DNA of 64,000 bases from the NCBI GenBank assembly GCA_000149265.1, contig CH001993.1:628531-692530 (forward strand), in the 5' to 3' direction. The notes beneath the pieces are model-generated. The model did not search any database and was not told the DNA's origin. It saw nothing but the letters and a program-made list of their open reading frames with translations. Shown piece by piece: positions 11,601 through 23,600 of the stretch (positions are counted from its first letter, which is position 1; every line of letters begins with the position of its first letter). Made by a program: the position numbers and the translations under genes. The stretch comes from Ciona savignyi. Its lineage: Eukaryota; Chordata; Ascidiacea; Phlebobranchia; Cionidae.

Positions 11601-14600
11601 TTTGTTTTGTGTAGTTTACGACATGCTTAACTGCTGATACGCGATTTCACTTCACGACATCACTCTCCGCTTGTTTGCTCGCATTGTTCGCCGATCGAAA
11701 TAAGCGAGGCGGATAACTTCAAATTTTCGTGTTCTGTTACCTAACCTTCGCCCGGTCCCCTCAAACGCGATCGTTACAACATTTCTCCTTGTGTAATTTA
11801 TTTCGCGATAATGTCTCTCCTGCAAGCTGTCGGGCATATCACTTGAATAGGTCAGCGCTCTACTTATGTCGTCATAATGTTGATTCTGCTGTCACCAGCA
11901 ACCGAGGCGTGCGACGAATCGACGGAGAAGACCTGCAGATCGGGAGGTTGCGTGCCGAAGCGATGGTGGTGTGATGGGGATGATGATTGCTCGGATGGAA
12001 GTGACGAAGTAGATTGTAGTAAGTTCCTCCTTTTTTAAATTCGTTTTTAACGTGCTTAGTTTCAAACCCACGATGGTCATGTTGCAAATACCGTTTTTCG
12101 CATGTAAGTCGGTATCAGTTGCGTTAACCCTTCAGCCACACGACCGTACAGTAGTAAGTTGCTATCCACCCTTAACCATCAATACCCCCAACACCCCACG
12201 GTGGCCTGCTTAAAACGATATAAGCAAACACAGGGTTGGAAGGCGCAAGCCCGTCCACACAGCCCCCCCGACACCTGATACGGCTACTGTAGTAACTGCA
12301 GCTGCTCCTCGGGTGACCTCCCTCGCTTTGTTTGACCTCCCCCACCATACCACGCAAGCAGAGCAGATGTTTGCAATTCTATTCCACTCTGTGCGTTGAT
12401 GCCAGAGAAGTTAATACCACCATTGTGACAGCGATCAATATTATTTATTAGGTGGTCGATATGATAGCTGGGCTCTGCATATGACCGTATTGTTTATATA
12501 TTACTGTTAATGTATATATATTCGACCTTGTGGTGGGCTCGTGCTCAAAACGCTGTTCAAATTTTATATATGAATCGGCTGCATGCGCTAATCATACGAC
12601 CACACACATTATTAATATACGAGTTTGTATGCAATAACTTCGTAAGTGGCATAGTATCTCACCGTAGGCTAATAACCACTATGTATGGATGGATTGCAGA
12701 GCTAGGCTAAAATTGATTAATGTAATGATCACCAGGTCAATTATATGGTATTAAGATTCCCACTATGTAAACCCAGATAAAATATATTGGTTTTGGACTA
12801 ATTCTTATCCGATCTTGGCTTTTCTGGACCTAAACTGCATGACTAACATTATTATAGTTGATTTAGTTATTTGAAAGCTTAATATAATAATAAGATTAAA
12901 ATCTTAATGTGATTTAGTTATTTGAAAACATTTAATAAGGATAGGATAGGAAATTCATGTTTATCACAATGAATGGGAAAACCAAGGGGGTTAACACACG
13001 GGAAATCGTCAGATCTCCTTGCGCCCATCGTCGGGTTACCGGAGCTATTTCAGTGTGTTGAATATGATGGACACGTTCCTTTAATTTGGTAGAACTCATA
13101 AATCCGCTGGGTGAAGTAATACCAGAAGAGCCATGAAAATTGTGTATTTGAAAATTTAAGAGTTTGTTATTTGAAATCTTAACAAGCCTGCTTGTTAGGT
13201 CGGTCGAGCTGTGGGGAAACGGAGTTTACGTGTGCAAGTGGGGAGTGTGTCAGTCGGGCTTTCCACTGCGATGGCGATTTTGACTGCAGAGATGGCTCGG
13301 ACGAGGAGTGTGGTAGGTTCGATACCTACACCTGGTATCAACTTCAACTAACCTGGTTTGCTCGGATAGATACTGGGATCGACCCGGACGTGATCTCGAA
13401 CGAATCGTCCAACATGACCGAGTGCAAAGCCGAGGAGTTCTCCTGCGCCGGAGAAGGCCCGCTTGCTGGACATGGTCAGCTCGACTTCTGCATTCCACTC
13501 GAATACGTGTGCGACCAAGAGCTCGACTGCGACAACGGGGTGGACGAACAAAACTGCAGTAAGTTCATGTACCGCGTGTGGGGCTGAACGCGCGCGATGT
13601 AGAGTCAGTTGGAATAACTTTCTTAAGTGGGTTGTGGTTTGGCTGAGGAAGTCAGCGAGGCGTGACGCGTGCTTTGCATTCCGCAACGCGCTCTGTTATC
13701 GCAGCCCGCCATTAGAACGGGATCTTTTGCTGTTTTCGACCCTTCTATGACGTTGCAATTGGCAATAGTTTACGCATCATGTCCTCGTAAATAGGACGCG
13801 AACCACTCGCGTGCGGACCTGGAAAACAAATGTGACTCGCTAGATTCATCCAGTACCACTTGCCAGAAAGCATATCTATTTAATTGCGACTCTGCTATAC
13901 TTCCCTTATACCCATGGATTAAATGAGATAACCTGATAAGATGGAATGTCTTTGCAGTTGTTTATTCGTCTGTATACGTCATATACCTGGTAAGATAGCT
14001 CGAATTTCGCATGTTTTGTGATCCGCCATTGTACGTAATGAAGTTGTCCGATCAGGTAGGAACTTTCTGGAATGTCAGGTACATGGTGTCGATGTGTATG
14101 GTTCTATTTATGTAATGAAACCTGGAGGGTTTTCCCAGTAATATCGAAAAACGTATACTTCATAAACAAACTCCGTGATATTATTTACAACATCTAATAG
14201 GATTATTGAAAAAACACAATCCCAAAACAATTTTAAAACCATACATTTTTTGCGTCAGTTTCTGTAGCAACATGTAAGACTTCGTTTTATTAGGAAAGCT
14301 TATGGGGTAGAATTAAAGTTTACAGTGAACGGCAGCCGGAAATCAAATACTTCTATCCTCTTGAAATCTTGAATGAAATAGTTTACGCAGCTGTTATATC
14401 CAATTATATAATTGGCTTGTTTTTCACTGTTGTATTTCGATGTATAAAAAGGATTAATTGTACTGGGTTAATGCTACAGGGGTAATTAAATGGGCCTGGG
14501 TGCTTTGTCGTGGGGTGATTGTCCGGGATTTGACCACGAAGGGTAACTGTACCGGGATAAACGTAACTGACACGCCAAGTAAGTTAAAATCTGGAGTAAA

Positions 14601-17600
14601 ACAAGCCTGACTCGCTGGGCATCATGAACATTGATGTAAATATAATTAAAAGGTGCAAGTGGTTGGGACTATTGTTGTCGAATTATTTACGAACATCACG
14701 TTTCTCTCAAGATCCTATGTCATTTAGTGGGGATGGGGATTGAAACAAGTTCACTGGCTAAATACCATTATCTTGTTTTCCCTGTTATCAGTTTAATTCA
14801 TAAAATTTGTTTCTTTAATTATAATAAACATCAGTAAACAGCAGTTGCTAAACAGAACGTTGAGAATGTTGGATACTATTCAATGTCCTATCAGAACACA
14901 CTAGGCGACTAAGAATATGACGCGTAACGTACCGGACACCGCGTCGGTTATTCCACTCGCGTTATACGTTTTTCGTTTAAACTACCACAGTGAGTATAAA
15001 ATTCGGAACATATTTAAGCGTAGTTCAGTCGGAATAACATTCGGCTATCTCCTGATTATCCACAACAACGTGTTGGGACAATAGGTTGTTGGATCGAAAC
15101 CTTCTACTAGCTGGTCTGTTGTATGTTTGTTTAAGGCACTTAATCGACGTTGTCTAAACCCAGTAGGTTCATGGGTTTAAATTAAAACTGAAAGAAGGGC
15201 TTTATAATACATAACATTGTAATTTATCTGCGAACCCGACGGGTTACACGAGATAATCTAACGAATGTCCCGTGTTTTAGACACACATTGCTCTTTTCCT
15301 CATAGAGATAAAACGTAAATATCCACCTCACATAACTCCCTCACGGAGTTTATTATATGAATCCCCCCTGCCTCACCTCTTCTGAAATAAATACGAATAC
15401 CCCGTTCACCCCAGGTCACCCATGCACGGCCGAGCAATACAGATGCGCCAATGGTCAGTGCATTGGACTCCATGGTCACTGCGATGGACAGGACGATTGC
15501 GGGGACGGAAGTGACGAAACGAATTGTCGTAAGTATTACTTCAGTAGTGTGTTTTGCAATGGCGCTGTTGCGTCATCAGTGGCGCGCTTAGGGATGTATA
15601 TGGTTATAATCCTCCCATACCTACAGCCGAGTATTCAGGCTGTGTGCAATGGCGCTCTTGTGTCATCAGTGGCGCGCTAAGAAATGTTTATAATACTCCC
15701 ATACCCGCAGCCGAGTACGACGAATGCATCCACGGAGAGTTCAGGTGCAAGAGCGGAATGTGTGTCAGCGATTCGTGGAGGTGTGATGGGGACAACGATT
15801 GCAACGATGGATCAGATGAACAGAACTGCGGTTTGTACAAAGATCCGTATTTAACCCTTGTTGCAAACTCAGATAAAACATTTGAACTAGTCTAAATTTT
15901 GTAAGTGGAATTTCAAAAGTTGTTTTGAACATATTCGGAGGCCGGGCATTGCCACGTGTCAACGGTCGAATTGTGTCATCTATTTTTGGTTGTTTTGTCT
16001 GTTGTCTGTGGTCGACCCTTCCAAACATAATCCTACTGTGCTGGTATCATCCACCCGACACTTGTACATGTTTCCGCTGCCACAGCTCGGCGGTTGAGCT
16101 GATTGCACGAGCACTGACACTCCTGCGGTACCCCGGCCTCCAAATATGTTCAAAACAACTTTTGAAATTCCACTAACGGAGGAGGTTACGACCGAGAATT
16201 TGGGGCCTAATGGCCCGTTAAGTTACTTAGTCACTCAGCCGTGCCACCCCTAGGGAATACTCCGGATATGTAGCGTTTTTTCGGCCAAGTTTTTAAGATT
16301 TATTTGCTTTAAAAACATTACTTTGTTTGTTGATTATTGCAATAGGAAGTTTATTGACGTCATTTCCAGCTGAGGAACCGGTGGGCTGTGACGATGATCA
16401 GTTTGAATGCTTCACCAGCAAACGTTGCATACGAATGAGCTGGAGATGCGACGGCGAACCTGATTGCACGGATCGGAGCGACGAAGTTGAATGCGGTAAA
16501 CGTTTTGCGGCATGCAGATTCCGTGACGCGCTTACTGATAACTCGACGTTCTACAGACACGTGTGGAAGCGGAATGCATCGGTGCAACAACGGGCAATGT
16601 ATTGGGAGATTCAAAGTGTGCGACGGGGTGGTGGATTGTCTCGATTTCTCGGATGAAAGTCCCAGCAGGGCGTGTAGTAAGTACCCCGCTATGTCCTAAT
16701 GACTATCCAGTGCAAACCACTTCTACTCGCAGATGGATCGAACCTGCTACCCAGCAACTACACTTCGTGCGACGAAAGGAACGGGGGCTGCGAGCATACG
16801 TGTCGTACGTCATTGGGGGGTCGGGCGCAGTGCGTGTGCGCCAAAGGGTTCGAACTTGCTTCCGACCTTTCATCGTGTGAAGGTGGGTTTGTTGATCTTT
16901 GAATAAATTCCAATCTTACAATTTAACAAATGTTTTTTTGAAGTTCACCAAACTCGTGTTACTACGCCGTAAAATTTGTAAGATATGAGATTTTATCCCA
17001 GTGCTTGGGAAAACCTATGGGGCGTTATCACACAAGCAGACGTCAGATTACCTTCCCCATCATCGGGTTACCGGGGCTACTGTAGTGTATTGTGCATAAT
17101 TGAGATGCTCTTTTAATTTTGGTGGAACCATTAATTCACGGGGTTCAGGCAATATCCGTCAAGTGCCTTGCCCAGGGATTTAACCGACTAGATATTGACT
17201 GGTTTCGATCCGCACTCGTTAGATTTGTGGTCTAAAGCCCTATGAGCTATCCAACAAACTCTTCTTCTTGAAGATCTTCTTGATGTCGATTTGGTTAGTG
17301 AAAATAAGAACAAATATATCCGTTAACTTCTGTCGTTCCAGATCTCGATGAGTGCGCTGAAGAAGCGTCATGCAGCCAAATCTGCAACAACACGATCGGG
17401 AGTTTCGTTTGTTCCTGTTTGGCCGGGTATTCCCTCCGACCCGACGGGAGGACTTGCAAAGCGAGCGGTCCGGAGGCTGCGCTCCTCTTCACCAACCGCA
17501 TCGACATCAAGAAGATTCTTCCGGATCGGTCGGAGTTCCGATCCGTCCTCCGGGACCTCGAGAACGCCATCGGATTAGGTGGGATTGTTGTTTTTATCCG

Positions 17601-20600
17601 ACTGGGATTCACTGCGTTTATGCTGTAATTTCACACGAATACACGGAATACACATTGTTGCAAGGAAAATAGCATGACGGAACACACGAATACACGGAAT
17701 ACATAAGTCTACACCGTAGGTGTTATCGCATATTCTGGTTTTCTGCCGCACACCCCCCGCATTTAAAGTCTCAATGTGGAATCCTTTTCCACGTGGGTGG
17801 GAATCATCAAAGCATGCCGACCCAGGGAATCATTCATTGTTCGGTGGTGTTTTACTCGCAACGTGTATTTACCGAAAGTTCACGTTCGCCGCTGCTTTCT
17901 CTACGTCATTCGCGGCCGAAAAGTCTAGTTCCGCCCGATTTGCCTTAGATTATTTGCTGTGGAAACAAAAGTTTATTTCGTGTAAAGCCTCCGCGTAACT
18001 GGGTCAAGGTATCGCTGTGGCTTGTTTAGCTGGGAAGGTTCCGGGTCGCTTCGTTTGCACCACGGTCGTCTCGGGTTAAACCATTCGCTCGTTTGTGCTC
18101 GGGAAATGATTGTTTTCTCTCCTTTCTAGATTACCACATCGAAAAGGGACTGATGTTTTGGACTGACGTCACATTGGACCGCATTATGAGGTCATACGTG
18201 AATGGAAGTGGTGTCCAGCAGGTCGTTTCGTCGGGACTAGAAAGTCCAGGTCAGTTTTGTTGTGGTCGAATGGTACGGTCGTGTGGCCGAATGGTTACCG
18301 CAACCGATACATATACAGTCTTCTAAATAAAAACGGTCTTATTGACCAACTCTTAGGATAGGATAGGATATTTATGTTTATCCCCGTGAATGGGAAAACC
18401 CCAGGGGTTATCACACGGGCAATCGTCAGATCACCTCGCGCCCATCGTCGGGTTACCGGAGCTATTGCAGTGTGTTGTATGTGATAGACACGTTCCTTCA
18501 ATTTGGTAGAACCCATTAATCCGCTGGGTTCAGGCAATGTCCGTAAAGCGCCTTGCCCAAGGACACAACCGACTAGTTAGCGACCAGTTTCGCACCTGCA
18601 TCCTTTCGATTGAAAGGCGACGCACTTAACCGCTAGACCATCGGGCCGGACATCTCTTAATGGGTTCGAAAAAAAATTGTGGTCGAATGGCCAGCGCGAC
18701 CGAGTCATATACCGCTGTATGTATATATATATATATATATAATCGGTCTTAGTGATGAGCCCATCATAGCTTCGAAACTTAGCCCAATTAAAGAACTGTT
18801 GCCAAATGGTTAGCGCGACTGATTTATGTACAATTCTCTATAAAATGACAGTTCGGAACCTATTACGAGGTTAATACCTTGTAAAAATAAAGTAAAAATT
18901 GCAGGCAAAGAACAGAAAGTAGATTAATAACTTTCATTTTAAGTAATGAGACGGGAATGCTATATAAACAGATGTTTTTTCAGCTCAATAATTACACAGG
19001 AAATACGCATTTTCCGAAACATTTCAATGTGATGAATATCATTATTCTGGATATTTTATAATTTTTTTCTTGTGATGAATATCATTATTCTGGATATTTT
19101 ATAATTTTTTTCTTGTGATGAATATCATTATTCTGGATATTTTATAAAAGTGACAAAAATATTTGCATGAAAGTTTGTTTTGTGGCATTCGCATCTTGCC
19201 GGTCAAACCTCCGGTAAAACCTAGCACAACCGCGAGCCACCCTATCATGGCCTTCGATCACTTGAGATAAACCTAATTCCACTTCAATGCGTGTCGCCAT
19301 CGGCCGTGTGTTAACCCGACATCAACCGCGTCGTTGACAAAGATTCAATTGTACGAACCGTATCACCTCTGCGATAAAATCGCCAATTACTCTTGTTTGC
19401 TGCGTAGTTTGGGTAGAAGCTTCGGTGGAGGTGTTTCAACCCGCGAGTCATTTCACACCATTGTTGCGTCATAGTTCCGTTTCGTCGTTGTCAATCCGCA
19501 TTGTTACGCAGGAGGGGTGGCGGTGGATTGGATCCATAACCTGCTGTATTGGACTGACTCCGGTACTTCGAGGGTGGAAGTATCGCATTTGGACGGATCA
19601 TATAGGAAGGTGCTGGTGTGGGACAATCTAGAGAAGCCCCGGGCGCTCGCGTTGCACCCGTTGCACAGGTGAGCCATTTCTAAGTTGATCGATTCTGACG
19701 ATGTTAATACTTGAACAAAAACTGCAGAAACGACGGTGGGCGCGATGTAATCAGACGATTGTCCACCGTCCCTTGCAATTTTCATTTACGCAGATACAAC
19801 ATGAACATTATATTCTATTTTGGATAGAAAGGACACATCCATCCACATTTCATTGACATACCACTTTATATTACGGAATATGCTTTATATTCAATCAATA
19901 GTTATCATAGCTTTATCCACCCACCGTGTTGATATCATACTTCGTACAGTTTGATGTTCTGGACCGACTGGGGGGACAGTCCCCGATTAGAGAGCGCTGC
20001 AATGGACGGCAGCCAACGACACACAGTGGCTTCAAGGAACTTGCACTGGCCGAATGGAATAACGATCGACTACACGCGCAACCAGATATATTGGGCGGAT
20101 GCCAAGTATCATATCATCGAGAAAGCGAACTTGGACGGGGGGAACAGACGAGCTGTAATAAGCAGAGGTGAAATGAAGGGTTGTTTGTGATTACCTCAGC
20201 GTAAACCACCCGATCCCGATTATTTTTTGTCGGTTTCGATTCTGCTTCCTGGTATAAATAGATCTTGGTTTAAATACAAAAAAACCTAAGACAACCAAAT
20301 AAATGCATCCAAGCGAAAATTTATTAAAACAGTAACATTGAAAAACTTAACCATTTCGGTCTGTATACACCAAACAAAATAAATATCTACACTTTTTTTA
20401 TTATAATGTCAAATATAATCAACTGCGCGGCACAAGTTAATACTATGAACATACGTTAGATAATGACGTCACTATTAAACGCATTGTACTTGTAATATTT
20501 CGCGAAATAGAAGCAGGTGCAACACACACGGTGCACAGGCTTATAGTAATTGAAGAATGTATCGCGAGGTCGCAAAAGCATGTAACAAACTACCCGTATA

Positions 20601-23600
20601 GTTTGACCACCGATATTTCGTTTTTTCTTCAAGGTTTACTTCATCCGTTTGGTGTCGCTATATTCGAGGACAAGTTGTACTGGACAGACTGGCAGAGCAA
20701 GAGTGTGAATAGCGCGAACAAATTCACGGGGCGAGGAGCGAAGACGATTCGAAGTCGACTTCACTTCCCTATGGATATCCAGACTTACCATCCACTCAGA
20801 CAGCCGAAAGGTAGCGTTGTTTATTATTGGTGCTATTTGAATGAGTATTTTGTTAAAGTGGGTACGGTCGTGTGGCCGAATGGTTAACGCGACCGATACA
20901 TATACCAACTGCAATACAAAAACGGTCCGAGTAATGATCCCATCATGGGTTCGAAACTTGTCTCGGTAATTTTTTTTGTTAAAGTGACTCATTTATACAC
21001 AATTTCCATACTAAAACTGCGATGCGGCCGAGCCCATCAGGAGTTTAATACCAAGCCGATAAAAAATATACCATATAAACTATAAGATGTTCATGTTCAT
21101 CTATATGGACAGGGAAACGCAATTGTCAGATAACTTTATACCAAATGTTGGGCCGGCTACCGGAAATATTGTAGTGTGTTGAATATGATTTTGGCATTGG
21201 TAGTTTCTATTAACACATTAATCCACTTGGTTTATAAAATGTCCCCCTTGCCAAAGGACAATCGATTAGCTCACGGTTTGGTTTGATCCATAAACCATTC
21301 GTCGACGCCCCCATGCGCTACAAAGAGCTAACCGGCCGGATAGTGATGTGACCAAAACAACCCCCACAGATGTAAACAGGTGCGAGCGAAGCAACTGTAG
21401 TCACCTCTGTCTCCCACGACCCGGCGGGGTGACTTGTGCATGCCCCACTGGGTTCCGACGCGTCAACATCACCCACTGCGCCGAGAATATCGACCATTTC
21501 CTCGTTTTCACCCGGAAAACAGACATTAGGTAACCACCCGCTTATTTTGCCGGATTTAGGGTTTATACCCTCGTAAATATGTGGGATTGTGCCAAGCTGA
21601 TTAAATGTCTCAACAACAGACAGACTGCAATAGCTCCGTTAACCCGACAGTAGACACGAGTTACCCGACCAAGGTGTCGGTCGGTAACTCGGTTGTCGCG
21701 GTAAATATTTAAATAATACACAGCACATTAAAATATCTCCGGTAATCTGACGATTGTCCGTGTGAGAACACCCCCTGGGTTTTGATATTCACATTATATG
21801 AAAATATGAAACACCTGGCCACTCTAGTACGGAAAACTATAGCCCTAATGCGTGCTTTGATCGCATAATTCACTTAAACGTTTCGACTAATTAAGGATGT
21901 ACCTTCTGATTAGAAGCTTGAATAGTATTTCGTGTTTTCTGTTAATTGAATATCCGACGCGCACGATTCAGCAATTAACACTCCCATCACCACCACCACA
22001 TTACACAGGAGAATCTCGTTCGACGGGTTAGAACGAGCGGATACAGTGTTGCCAGTTAAAAACCTGAAGAACGCCGTCGCGCTTGACTGGCACAGCCAAC
22101 ATCCTGGTCACATCTACTGGTCCGACGTGGGGAGAGACAGTATTAGCAGGGCAGAATGGGACGGAAGTAATGAAAAGGTGGGTGAGATTGAAACACCCCC
22201 CCCCTTCTGACCCTCATAACATGGCGCGGATATGCAGGTGATTGTGAGCAGTAGTTTAGACTCGCCCGCTGGACTTGCCGTGGATTGGATTACCAACAAG
22301 ATATATTGGACCGAAGCTGGGATCAATAGAATCGAAGTGGCGCTCTTAGACGGTTCAATGCGGTGTGTGCTGATCTGGACGGGTCTGGACCGGCCCAGGG
22401 CGATCGTGGTTCACCCAGCAACGGGGTAGGTACAATTGTGGAAGGGTGATTGGGGGGTTTTATATGCTGATGTGTTGCAGGCACATGATATGGACGGATT
22501 GGGGAACCGAACCGAAGATCGAACGAGCGGGGATGGATGGGACGAATCGAACGACCTTGGTCTCATCCGGTCTAACTTGGCCAAATGGTGTTGCGATCGA
22601 TTATCTAACGGACAGGTAGTTTTCCGCAACGCAAGTCGCAACGCACTTAATCTAACTACCTACGCTATGCAGGGTGTATTGGACAGACGCGGGGGCAAAG
22701 ACAATCGAGTCGTGTGATCTGCATGGCGCGAATAGACAGGTCGTTGTTGGTGACGATCTCCCCCACCCCTTTGGCATCACCATGGACGAGGACACCATCT
22801 ACTGGACAGATTGGCAGTCCAAATGCATCTCTAGCGCCGACAAGCGGACCGGGATGAACCGAAAGATCCTGCGAGAGAACCTGGAGTACCTGATGGACAT
22901 TCGGTTCTACCACAACTCCCGACCACAGTCCCCTAACCCATGCTCGGTACGGAATGGGGGATGCACCCATCTCTGCTTGCTCTCCCCCAACTTGGACGGG
23001 GTAAACGGGGGGGATATTCTGTCGACCCCATACCGATGCGCCTGCCCCACCGGACTCACACTCAGCCACGACCGTCACAAGTGCAACACGGAGATGAACA
23101 AGTGGGTCAATCAGTGCATGATGCATGGATTGTTAGACGGTACCGCTAAATACTACTGGATCGGATTAGGGTTGGGGTTAAAGTTAGTTCTGGTGTTGAG
23201 ATTAGTGTTTGGGACAGGGTAATAAGAATTACTTTCCATAGCAATCAGTGATCCAAGCGCTCCAAGCGCTCCTGTAGTATTTAGAGGCACTCGGTGTTAG
23301 ATGGTCTGGGTAGTAAAGTCAGAATGATAATTCAAATTGAGACGTTTGCGGAAAATTAACAGACTCAAAATGGAAAACATTACTTTTTCAAAAACGTCTT
23401 GAAATGATGTCTGGTGAAACGTCGAGTCACGTTACGCATCTGCATAATGCCTGGTTAGTTCGATCCGCTCTAACCGGCGCATGCCGCATGCGTTTTAACC
23501 GGATGCGTTCAATACGTCACAATAATGCGGTCTATAAGGTTGTTGATGTCATTGCTTTGTATTGCTCGATACATAGTTTGCACAAGTCACGTATCCAACA

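Larger units (their letters stand above)
10274..16676 (+). other. LRP4: LRP4 LDLa repeat cluster (nine repeats)
   Basis: Nine exons each encode one ligand-binding LDLa module and nearly all begin and end in phase 1, as expected for shuffled modules. Typical ends read [16 protein letters not shown] or [16 protein letters not shown] with the calcium-binding acidic residues. Repeat 5 (13370-13558) has a longer, unusual first half. Repeats 4 and 5 are separated by only 57 bp. The usual vertebrate count is eight. Confidence 0.9.
16733..20810 (+). other. LRP4: LRP4 EGF pair and first YWTD propeller
   Basis: Exon 16733 encodes an EGF repeat ([12 protein letters not shown]). Exon 17342 encodes a calcium-binding type EGF ([11 protein letters not shown]) and then the first propeller strand, [13 protein letters not shown]. 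The blades carry MFWTD, LYWTDSG, MFWTDWG, IYWADAK and LYWTDWQ in the exons to 20810. The arrangement and sequence match the first LRP4 propeller. Confidence 0.9.

Noticed and set aside
15925-16176. 83-residue plus-strand frame
   Set aside because: It is entirely inside the MITE with 43-bp inverted ends and shows no domain or splice support.
18715-18742. TA-dinucleotide run as a promoter or origin signal
   Set aside because: It lies in the variable loop of a tRNA-Ser-like element and is best explained as a microsatellite expansion.
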